Below, in pieces: positions 1 through 6,100 of a stretch of DNA of 7,787 nucleotides (its first letter is position 1; each line of letters starts with the position of its first letter). The notes beneath the pieces were generated by a model that saw only the letters and a program-made list of their open reading frames with translations, ran no database searches and was not told the origin of the DNA. The translations under genes and the position numbers were made by a program. The stretch is from an uncultured Clostridia bacterium (GTDB taxonomy: Bacteria > Bacillota_A > Clostridia > Christensenellales > Aristaeellaceae): assembly GCA_947166205.1 (NCBI GenBank), contig CAMVDI010000079.1, positions 1-7,787 on the forward strand, written 5' to 3'.

Positions 1-35
1 CCGTCTTTTCTCTCGAATGTTTTTCATGTATCGTT

Positions 36-65
36 CCCGGCAGAAATCCTCTGCCGGGGTCTTTT
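36..65 (+). terminator. Terminator-like hairpin upstream of coaE
   Basis: CCCGGCAGA (36-44) and TCTGCCGGG (50-58) form a perfect 9-bp stem with a 5-nt loop, followed by GTCTTTT. The T-run is short and broken by G and C, so termination may be partial. It probably ends an upstream gene outside the window. It could also act as an attenuator for coaE, because the coaE Shine-Dalgarno begins only 9 nt after the stem and no promoter fits between them. Confidence 0.6.
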
Positions 66-82
66 GAAAGGAGCGGGTTTTC

Positions 83-1546
83 TTGCGGGTCGTAGGATTG
101 ACCGGCAGCATCGCCTGCGGAAAGAGTCTGGTTTCCTCCTGGCTTGCGGGACAGCCTGGCTGCCGCGTTATCGATGGGGACCTTCTTTCTCGGGAATTGA
201 CCGCCCCGGAGGGAATCGCGCTTGCCCCGATCCGGCGTCAGTTCGGAGATACAGTCTTTCATGCCGACGGAACGCTGAATCGCAGGGCTCTGGGAGAAAT
301 CGTTTTTACGTATCCTGAAGCCAGGCTCGCTCTGGACAATCTGATGGCTCCCCTTCTGCAGGATCTTACCTGTCAGCGGATCGCACATGCGGAGGAGGAA
401 GGCGTTCTCCTCTGTTTTCTTGATTTCCCCCTCCTTTTCGAAAAGGGTTATGACCGGCTCTGCAGTTCGGTCTGGTGTGTTGTGCTTCCCCGGGATATCC
501 AGCTTCAGCGGCTGATGCAGCGGGACAGTCTGACGGAAGATGAAGCGCTGAAGCGAATGGAGGCGGTGCTTTCCTCTGAAGAAAAAGCTTCCCGCAGTCA
601 GGTCATTATCGACAACTCCGGGGACATGGCTTTTACGCTCTCGCTTCTTCCTCCCCTGCTTGCGGCCGAAGAGGAAAAAGCCCGGGAAGCGCAGCCTGCC
701 CGGCGCCGCCGAAGATCCAGGGATGTTTCCGAAGACCCCGGTGTCAGCCCGTCCTCCTTATCCGACGCGGCGTCCTCGGTCCCTGCCCGTCCGCTTTCCG
801 CTGTTTCCGGAGGACCCACCGTCATGGAGCGTCCATCCTCCGCCCGCAGAAAAAGTAAAAAGCGTTTCGTGCGGTGGGCCGTTCCTTTCTTGCTTGTTCT
901 GCTTCTTTCCGTAACGCTGTTTCTGCTTCTTGCCTCCGTCACCTCTCAGGCGCTGATGCGGGCCTATCTGACCCGTCAGGCGGAAAAACATCTGGCGGAG
1001 GATCGTGCCATTCATGCCAGCTACCCCCTCTTTTACGCACAGCTGATCGGGGAAAGCGCTTCGGAATTCAATCTGAACCCAGCCTTTGTCACCGCCATTA
1101 TCCTGAAGGAAAGCTCCTTTCAGCCCATGGCGGAGTCCAGGGTCGGTGCCCGGGGACTGATGCAGCTGATGCCGGATACCGCCGAATGGATCGCTGGGAA
1201 AATGAAAGTGTCCGGTTATTCTTTTGATCGGATGTACGATCCCCAAAGCAATGTCCGCTTCGGCTGCTGGTATCTCCGTTTTCTGGCGGGCCTGTTTCAG
1301 GGGGATCCCGTCTGCGTGTCCTGTGCGTATCATGCCGGTCAGGGGCAGGTTACGGCGTGGCTTTCCGACCGGCGTTTCAGCGATGACGGAAAGCATCTGA
1401 ACCTCAGCAGTCTTCCGGAAGGGCCGACCAAATCCTATGCAGCAGAGGTGATCAAAGCCTATGGAATCTATCAGGCGCTTTATTCTCCGGATTCTTGGTC
1501 TGATGCTGGCAGTATTGCTTCCTCTGTCGGCAGCGACGGCAGGTAA
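83..1546 (+). CDS. coaE: Dephospho-CoA kinase fused to a membrane-anchored lytic transglycosylase
   Basis: The 487-aa frame holds two enzymes. Residues 1 to about 195 are dephospho-CoA kinase, which phosphorylates dephospho-CoA with ATP in the last step of CoA synthesis. The P-loop is GSIACGKS (8-15), followed by IDGDLLSREL (30-39), DGTLNR (62-67), FPLLFEKGYDRL (115-126) and VIIDNSG (174-180). Two usual family residues differ: DGD replaces DAD, and AP (89-90) replaces HP. Residues 200-260 form an Arg/Ser/Pro-rich linker. Residues 266-287 are a membrane helix after a basic stretch (RRKSKK), predicting kinase inside and C-terminus outside. Residues 310-467 are a transglycosylase SLT domain, with probable catalytic Glu343 in LKESS, then GLMQLMP (358-364) and YHAGQGQV (416-423), which cleaves peptidoglycan. 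The TTG start matches the family N-terminus and has AAAGGAG 9 nt upstream. Fusion is unusual; coaE and slt are normally separate. Domain calls are firm; a single intact polypeptide in vivo is not proven. Confidence 0.92.
   Translation: MRVVGLTGSIACGKSLVSSWLAGQPGCRVIDGDLLSRELTAPEGIALAPIRRQFGDTVFHADGTLNRRALGEIVFTYPEARLALDNLMAPLLQDLTCQRIAHAEEEGVLLCFLDFPLLFEKGYDRLCSSVWCVVLPRDIQLQRLMQRDSLTEDEALKRMEAVLSSEEKASRSQVIIDNSGDMAFTLSLLPPLLAAEEEKAREAQPARRRRRSRDVSEDPGVSPSSLSDAASSVPARPLSAVSGGPTVMERPSSARRKSKKRFVRWAVPFLLVLLLSVTLFLLLASVTSQALMRAYLTRQAEKHLAEDRAIHASYPLFYAQLIGESASEFNLNPAFVTAIILKESSFQPMAESRVGARGLMQLMPDTAEWIAGKMKVSGYSFDRMYDPQSNVRFGCWYLRFLAGLFQGDPVCVSCAYHAGQGQVTAWLSDRRFSDDGKHLNLSSLPEGPTKSYAAEVIKAYGIYQALYSPDSWSDAGSIASSVGSDGR
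809..826 (+). promoter_or_regulatory. Internal ribosome binding site and ATG for a stand-alone transglycosylase
   Basis: GGAGGA (809-814) lies 9 nt before an in-frame ATG (824), which is codon 248 of the fusion. Starting here gives a 240-aa product, MERPSSARRKSKKRF followed by the membrane helix and the transglycosylase domain. That is the usual architecture of a signal-anchored lytic transglycosylase. The Shine-Dalgarno matches those of the other genes here in strength. Use of this start is inferred. Confidence 0.5.
1444..1463 (+). promoter_or_regulatory. Extended Shine-Dalgarno setting the binding-protein start
   Basis: GAGGTGATC (1445-1453) is a 9-nt perfect complement to the usual 16S rRNA 3' end and sits 7 nt before the ATG at 1461. 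It lies wholly within the coaE/transglycosylase frame. It supports a start inside the preceding gene rather than a later one, which would cut off the signal peptide. Confidence 0.75.
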
Positions 1547-3029
1547 CGTGGAGAACAGTCTGGTCGTCGGGATTCAAAGCACGAAAACCCTGTCCATACG
1601 TCCCTTGCTTCCGGTTGAAAGGGATATGGTTTCCGTCTATGATCTGATTTACGAAAGCCTGATCTTCATCGATGACGATTACCGTCCCCAGGGACAGCTT
1701 GCGCAGAGCTGGGAGTGCTCTTCCAACGGTAAGTCGTGGACCTTCTATCTTCGTCCCGCGGTCACTTTCTCCGATGGAACTCCGCTGACTGCGCAGGATG
1801 TGGTCGCGTCCGCCAGGTACATACTGGACCGGGCGAATGATGAGAATACAACCGATTCCGGGTTCTATTCCAATCTGAAATACTTTATTGCCTCGATCTC
1901 AGCTTCCGGGGATTCAACGGTCATTGTCAAGACCAAAGACCGGGCGTGTTACGGTCTTCTGTATGCCATGACCTTTCCCGTCGTGCCAGCCTCCCAGGTG
2001 GATTCGGATAATCCCCTGGGTACCGGCCCTTATGTAATCAATACTTTCGTCGCGGGGGACTATGCCTGGCTTCAGGCCAACCGAAACTGGTGGCAGGCGC
2101 AGCCTCAGGTTCAGGAGATCATGTTTTCCTTTCACGAATCACAGAAAGCAGTCATCGAAAGCTATGAATACAGCCGGGTCGACGCGGTTTTTTCGCGTTC
2201 AATCGCCTCAGCTCAGTATAAATCCGGAACTTCTTCCCTGTCCGTCGCCTACAGGACCAATCAGCTGGAATGCCTCCTGATGAATAATTCCGCTCCGGAG
2301 TTGACCCCGAATGTCAGAAAAGCCATCCGCTGCGTGGTTGATCCTTCCCGGATTGTCTCCAATGTTTATTCCGGCCTGGTGACTCCCACGAATCTTCCCT
2401 TTTATCCCGGAACATGGATGTATAACGATACGCTTTCTTCCTATTTTGTGCTGAACACGGATGAAGCCCGCCGTCTGCTGGAAGAGGACGGATGGGGAGA
2501 TTCCGATGAGGACGGCATTCTGGACAAACTGAACAGTGAAGGCAAGCTGACCAAACTGCACCTGCGCTTTTACGTCTATGAGGAGCCCGAAAGCGACGTC
2601 CGTGTGGAGTCCGCCAATCTGATTGCCGAGATGCTTGCCACCGTAGGCATTGAGGCCACTGTGGAGCCCATGACCCTGACCAGTCTGAAGGAAAGGCTCG
2701 GAAAGGGAGGCTTTGATCTTGCTCTGGTTTCCTACGCCATGGACGCGGTTCCGGATCCCGGTTTTCTTCTGATGACCGCAAATACGGGCAATTATGTCCG
2801 ATATCGCAGCGAGAAGGTTACGAATCTGTGCAAGGAACTCCGCACCTGCCTGACCCCGAATGAATACCAGAATATTCTCTGGCGGATTCAGACCGAGTTT
2901 GCTGAGGACTGTCCTTTCCTTTGCCTCTACTGGCGGACCGGGAAAATACTGACCCGTTATATGTTTACGACGGTCCGGGATGTCAGAGAGTATGAACTGC
3001 TCCGCGGTATCGAAACCTTCCATCCCTGA
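1461..3029 (+). CDS. Extracytoplasmic solute-binding protein, family 5 (peptide/nickel type)
   Basis: The 522-aa protein belongs to the SBP_bac_5 family, which captures peptides, nickel chelates or similar ligands for ABC importers. Residues 1-28 form a signal peptide: basic MESIRRFILR, a hydrophobic core, and a likely signal peptidase I site after SAATA. Family features include YDLIYESL (60-67), LAQSWE (80-85), the region around FSDGTPLTAQDVV (103-115), GTGPY (187-191), and DEARRLLEEDGW (334-345) followed by DSDEDGILD (347-355). No lipobox cysteine is present, although such proteins in Gram-positive bacteria are normally lipoproteins. No permease or ATPase gene lies nearby, so the partner transporter and ligand cannot be named. 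It overlaps the upstream gene by 86 nt out of frame, suggesting translational coupling. The fold call is strong; the substrate is unknown. Confidence 0.88.
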   Translation: MESIRRFILRILGLMLAVLLPLSAATAGNVENSLVVGIQSTKTLSIRPLLPVERDMVSVYDLIYESLIFIDDDYRPQGQLAQSWECSSNGKSWTFYLRPAVTFSDGTPLTAQDVVASARYILDRANDENTTDSGFYSNLKYFIASISASGDSTVIVKTKDRACYGLLYAMTFPVVPASQVDSDNPLGTGPYVINTFVAGDYAWLQANRNWWQAQPQVQEIMFSFHESQKAVIESYEYSRVDAVFSRSIASAQYKSGTSSLSVAYRTNQLECLLMNNSAPELTPNVRKAIRCVVDPSRIVSNVYSGLVTPTNLPFYPGTWMYNDTLSSYFVLNTDEARRLLEEDGWGDSDEDGILDKLNSEGKLTKLHLRFYVYEEPESDVRVESANLIAEMLATVGIEATVEPMTLTSLKERLGKGGFDLALVSYAMDAVPDPGFLLMTANTGNYVRYRSEKVTNLCKELRTCLTPNEYQNILWRIQTEFAEDCPFLCLYWRTGKILTRYMFTTVRDVREYELLRGIETFHP

Positions 3030-3057
3030 CAGTGACGAAAAGAAAGGAATTCCATCC

Positions 3058-4002
3058 ATGAATGACTGGATTGAGCTCATCGTTCACACCACCACGTCCG
3101 GATCCGGGCCCGTCTCCGACCTCCTGATTCAGATGGGAGCTTCGGGTACCCAGACGGAGGATCGGGCGGATATTCCGGATCCGGCAAAACCGCACGGGAT
3201 CTGGGAGATTATTGACCCGAAGCTGCTCGATGCCATGCCGCGGGATGTCCTGGTCCATGCCTGGTTTCAGGCCGATCAGCGTATTCCGGATCTGATCCTT
3301 CAGATCAGCCGCCTGCTGGCTGATCTGAAGGATCGGGATCCGGGGTGCGGCTCCCTTCGTCTGGAATCAAAAAGCATCCCGGACGAAAACTGGGGAGAAA
3401 GCTGGAAACTGCTGTATCATCCGCTGCGCGCGGGGCAGCATCTTGTCATCAAACCTTCCTGGGAGGATTATTCACCGCGGCCGGGGGACCATATCATCGA
3501 AATGGATCCCGGAATGGCCTTCGGCAGTGGATATCATGATACTACGGTTCTCTGTCTGGCGCTTCTGGAAAAATACATTCAGCCCGGAGACAGGGTCATT
3601 GACGTCGGTACCGGAAGCGGAATCCTGGCCATCGGAGCCGCGCTTTCCGGCGCCGGCTCCGTGCTGGCCGTGGACATTGATCCTGACGCGGTTCGTGTGG
3701 CCAGGCAAAATGTGGAGCATCATGGGCTTGAACAGAAAATCCGTGTACAGGAGGGCGATCTTCTTCGGCAGGTCGAGGAAACCTGTGACATTTGCGCGGC
3801 CAATATTATTGCGGACATTATCCTGTCTTTTGCCGAGCCGCTCAAAGCGCATATCCGTCCGGGCGGACTGTTTATCTGTTCCGGAATCATTCTGGAAAGA
3901 AAGGATGAAGTCCTTTCCTGTCTTTTGCAATCCGGATACGAGCCGGTGGAGGAACGGATTACGGAGGAATGGGCCGCCCTTTGCGTTCGGAGGAAGAGCT
4001 GA
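3058..4002 (+). CDS. prmA: Ribosomal protein L11 methyltransferase PrmA
   Basis: PrmA methylates ribosomal protein L11 in the cytoplasm using S-adenosylmethionine. The 314-aa length is normal. The N-terminal substrate-recognition domain begins MNDWIELIVHTTTSG, followed by a linker (about 70-105) and DENWGESWK (109-117). The methyltransferase domain has IIEMDPGMAFGSG (146-158), the SAM loop DVGTGSGIL (182-190), AVDIDP (204-209) and ANII (248-251). The catalytic-domain entry loop reads GMAFGSGYHDTT instead of the usual GMAFGTGxHPTT. The start at 3058 is chosen because AAAGGA (3043-3048) lies 9 nt upstream and the N-terminus then matches the family; an in-frame ATG at 2980 lies within the previous gene. 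It begins 28 nt after the binding-protein stop and overlaps rsmE by 1 nt. A long perfect inverted repeat lies inside the interdomain linker coding region (3286-3343). Confidence 0.96.
   Translation: MNDWIELIVHTTTSGSGPVSDLLIQMGASGTQTEDRADIPDPAKPHGIWEIIDPKLLDAMPRDVLVHAWFQADQRIPDLILQISRLLADLKDRDPGCGSLRLESKSIPDENWGESWKLLYHPLRAGQHLVIKPSWEDYSPRPGDHIIEMDPGMAFGSGYHDTTVLCLALLEKYIQPGDRVIDVGTGSGILAIGAALSGAGSVLAVDIDPDAVRVARQNVEHHGLEQKIRVQEGDLLRQVEETCDICAANIIADIILSFAEPLKAHIRPGGLFICSGIILERKDEVLSCLLQSGYEPVEERITEEWAALCVRRKS
3286..3343 (+). repeat. Long inverted repeat inside prmA
   Basis: GATCCTTCAGATCAGCC (3294-3310) is perfectly mirrored by GGCTGATCTGAAGGATC (3318-3334) around a 7-nt loop. Outer arms CCGGATC (3286-3292) and GATCCGG (3337-3343) add 7 bp across a 1x2-nt internal loop, giving a 24-bp hairpin. 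It encodes PrmA residues 77-96 in frame. No T-run follows, so it is not a classical terminator. Confidence 0.9.
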
Positions 4003-4724
4003 TGCATCGTTTTTACGCGGATGAGATTCTCAACGGACTGGCCCCTCTCTCCCCGGATGACGCCCGTCACGCGCTGAAGGTTCTTCGTCTTTCCCCGGGA
4101 GCGGAAACGGAACTGATCTCCGGCGGCCGAAGATATCGGGCTGTGCTGCGGGAAAACGCGGTGCTGGAGCCCCTGGAGGAGCTTCCTTCGACAGAACCCG
4201 CGCTCCGGATTACCCTCTTCCAGGGTCTTCCCAAAGGGGACAAGATGGATCTGATCGTTCAGAAGGCAGTCGAAGTCGGTGTTGTCCGGATTGTTCCTGT
4301 CCTGATGGAGCGCTGTGTCGTCCGGCTTTCTCCGAGTGATGCGGACCGGAAAACACTTCGCTGGAACAGAATTGCCCGGGAAGCCGGAAAACAGTCCGGC
4401 CGATGCACCATTCCAGAGGTCCTCTCTCCCCTGCCGCTGGATGAGGTGCTGCTTCTGGCCGGCCGGTTGGACGCCTGTGTTGTTCCGTGGGAGGAGGAGA
4501 CGGCGCTGGGTCCTCTTCATTTCTCCGCGTCGCATCCGGGCCTGACCTCACTGGGAATTCTGATCGGCCCTGAAGGCGGAATCGCGGCTGGGGAGATTGA
4601 AAAACTGAAATCCCGGTTCTGTCCGCTGACCCTTGGACCCAGGATTCTGCGCACGGAGACAGCAGGTCTGTGTGCGGCGTCCGTCTTTCTGGCTCTGCGC
4701 GGAGAAATGGAGGGAAGCGCATGA
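4002..4724 (+). CDS. rsmE: 16S rRNA (uracil-1498-N3)-methyltransferase RsmE
   Basis: RsmE is a SPOUT-family methyltransferase that makes m3U1498 in 16S rRNA of the small ribosomal subunit, using S-adenosylmethionine. The 240-aa length is typical. The start MHRFYADE is the family's N-terminal PUA-like domain. The family motifs follow: LFQGLPKGDKMDLIVQKAVE (72-91), EAGKQSGR (127-134), IGPEGG (188-193) and LGPRILRTETA (211-221), the last two forming the knotted SAM site. The ATG at 4002 shares one base with the prmA stop (TGATG), and GGAGGA (3989-3994) lies 7 nt upstream. An in-frame ATG at 3969 inside prmA is disfavoured because it would add 11 residues before the conserved N-terminus. The tight junction indicates translational coupling with prmA. 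Confidence 0.96.
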   Translation: MHRFYADEILNGLAPLSPDDARHALKVLRLSPGAETELISGGRRYRAVLRENAVLEPLEELPSTEPALRITLFQGLPKGDKMDLIVQKAVEVGVVRIVPVLMERCVVRLSPSDADRKTLRWNRIAREAGKQSGRCTIPEVLSPLPLDEVLLLAGRLDACVVPWEEETALGPLHFSASHPGLTSLGILIGPEGGIAAGEIEKLKSRFCPLTLGPRILRTETAGLCAASVFLALRGEMEGSA

Positions 4725-6043
4725 CTGTCGCCTTTCATACACTGGGCTGCAAGGTGAATCAATATGATACCCAGGCTATGCGGGAACTCATGGCCGCCGC
4801 CGGCTACACCCCCGTATCCTTCCAGTCTTCTGCGGATATCTATGTGCTGAATACCTGCACTGTTACCGGAGTCGGGGATCATAAGTCGCTTCAGATGGCC
4901 AGGCGCATCCGCCGGCAGCATCCGGATTCACTGCTCGTGCTGTGCGGCTGCATGGCGCAGAAGCAGGGGGAACGGCTTTTGAAGGATACCGGGGCCCACC
5001 TCGTGCTTGGAACCCAGTTTCGCGGAGAAATCGTTTCTCTGATCGGTCAGGTGCTCCGGGAAGGAAAACCCGTCTGCGCCGTTTCCCCCTTCCCGCCTGC
5101 CCTGCCGTTCGAACCTTTGAACATTTCCGAGATTTCAGGCCATACAAGAGCGTCCATCAAGATTCAGGAGGGCTGCGGAAACCGGTGTACATACTGTATC
5201 ATTCCCTCTGTCCGTGGGCCCATTCGTTCCCGTTCCCTGGAAGACCTGACCGCGGAAGTCCTGCGGCTTCGCGGCCGCGGATTTTCCGAGATTGTGCTGA
5301 CCGGCATTCATCTGGCTTCCTATGGGCAGGAGATTCCGGGGCGTCCCTTCTCCCTGCTGGACGCCATCAGGTGTGTTCATGAGGTGGACGGTATCGAGCG
5401 AATCCGGCTTGGATCGCTTGAGCCGCTGATCGCATCCGATTCCTTTTGCCGGGCGCTGAAGGATCTTCCGAAGGTTTGTCCCCAGTTTCATCTGGCCCTC
5501 CAGTCCGGAAGCGATACGGTTCTCCAGCGCATGAAGCGCCGGTATAATACTTCCCAGTATCTTGCGGCCGTCGACCGCATTCGGGAGATATATCCCCTGG
5601 CGTCCCTGACCACGGATATCCTGACCGGATTTCCGGGAGAAACCGAATCCGAATTTCAGGAAACCTGCCGCATAATCGGGAAGGTCGGGTTCTCCAGGAT
5701 TCATGTCTTCCCGTACTCTCCCCGGGAGGATACGCCTGCGGCCGCCATGTCCGGTCAGCTTTCCGCCGCTGAAAAGGAGAGGCGTGTCCGGGAACTGATC
5801 GGTCTGGGCCGTCATGCGGCCCGGCAGTATCTGTCTTCATGGCTGAACCGGGAAAGTGTCGTACTGGCTGAAAAGCAGACTCACGGATGCTGGGAAGGAT
5901 ATACGCCTGAGTATATCCGGGTGACGCTTCCCCCCGGAACGGTCTGCCAGTCAGGGCTTCTTCTTCCTGTCAGGCTGACAGGTTTTTCCGGGGACGGCAT
6001 GTCCGGAGAACCTGTCCTTCCCTCCTGTCCGTCCAGACGATGA
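4721..6043 (+). CDS. mtaB: tRNA threonylcarbamoyladenosine methylthiotransferase MtaB
   Basis: MtaB is a radical-SAM methylthiotransferase that converts t6A37 to ms2t6A in tRNAs reading ANN codons. The 440-aa protein has the UPF0004 domain with cluster cysteines Cys10 (TLGCKVNQYD), Cys46 (NTCTVTG) and Cys77 (GCMAQ). The radical-SAM domain carries CGNRCTYC, with Cys152, Cys156 and Cys159, then LTGIHLASYG (193-202), LQSGSD (260-265) and LTGFPGET (301-308). The C-terminal region (about 372-425) fits a TRAM RNA-binding domain. LGCKVNQYD is typical of MtaB rather than MiaB or RimO. The ATG at 4721 overlaps the rsmE stop by 4 nt and has GGAGGG (4709-4714) 6 nt upstream; the in-frame ATG at 4670 is inside rsmE. 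Two hairpins lie in its last 150 nt, one followed by a T-run. Confidence 0.96.
   Translation: MTVAFHTLGCKVNQYDTQAMRELMAAAGYTPVSFQSSADIYVLNTCTVTGVGDHKSLQMARRIRRQHPDSLLVLCGCMAQKQGERLLKDTGAHLVLGTQFRGEIVSLIGQVLREGKPVCAVSPFPPALPFEPLNISEISGHTRASIKIQEGCGNRCTYCIIPSVRGPIRSRSLEDLTAEVLRLRGRGFSEIVLTGIHLASYGQEIPGRPFSLLDAIRCVHEVDGIERIRLGSLEPLIASDSFCRALKDLPKVCPQFHLALQSGSDTVLQRMKRRYNTSQYLAAVDRIREIYPLASLTTDILTGFPGETESEFQETCRIIGKVGFSRIHVFPYSPREDTPAAAMSGQLSAAEKERRVRELIGLGRHAARQYLSSWLNRESVVLAEKQTHGCWEGYTPEYIRVTLPPGTVCQSGLLLPVRLTGFSGDGMSGEPVLPSCPSRR
5897..5918 (+). repeat. Inverted repeat in the 3' part of mtaB
   Basis: GGATATAC (5897-5904) and GTATATCC (5911-5918) form a perfect 8-bp stem with a 6-nt loop (GCCTGA). 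It lies within the TRAM-domain coding region and may be coincidental. Confidence 0.5.
5966..5987 (+). terminator. Terminator-like hairpin inside the mtaB coding end
   Basis: CCTGTCA (5966-5972) and TGACAGG (5976-5982) form a perfect 7-bp stem with a 3-nt loop, followed directly by five T (5983-5987). The form is that of an intrinsic terminator, but it is short and lies in translated sequence, 56 nt before the mtaB stop. It may be a partial terminator or attenuator between mtaB and HIT/rpsU. Confidence 0.4.
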
Positions 6044-6100
6044 TGGACCGCAATTATTCCGGGTTCCATATGAGTATATATATAGAAAGAAGGGAATTCC

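Noticed and set aside
64..318. 84-codon + strand frame overlapping the start of coaE
   Set aside because: It starts between the hairpin and the coaE Shine-Dalgarno and runs in another frame through the P-loop codons; it is a shadow frame.
758..1396. 212-codon minus-strand frame opposite the transglycosylase
   Set aside because: It mirrors the SLT coding region and shows no domain or start signal.
2499..2525. DSDEDGILD calcium-loop or dockerin-like motif in the binding protein
   Set aside because: This acidic loop is common at this position in family 5 binding proteins and does not indicate a dockerin.
2980..3057. Upstream ATG for prmA at 2980
   Set aside because: It lies inside the binding-protein gene, and the added 26 residues are not PrmA-like. 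The ATG at 3058 has a good Shine-Dalgarno and the family N-terminus.
2208..3080. 290-codon open frame on the minus strand opposite the binding protein
   Set aside because: It is antisense to a clearly functional gene, has no recognisable motif or Shine-Dalgarno, and is explained by the codon bias of the + strand.
3720..4535. 271-codon minus-strand frame across prmA and rsmE
   Set aside because: It spans two real genes on the opposite strand, and its composition is basic and low in protein-like motifs.
4670..4720. Upstream ATG for mtaB at 4670
   Set aside because: It adds a 17-residue non-conserved leader inside rsmE. The ATG at 4721 forms the classic ATGA overlap with a strong Shine-Dalgarno.
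5270..5279. CGCGGCCGCG palindrome in mtaB
   Set aside because: It is short, GC-rich and expected by chance in this composition; it has no loop or associated signal.
6044..6100. Possible promoter in the TA-rich mtaB-HIT gap
   Set aside because: TATATA is present, but no -35-like box lies at 16-18 nt, so HIT is more simply part of the upstream operon.
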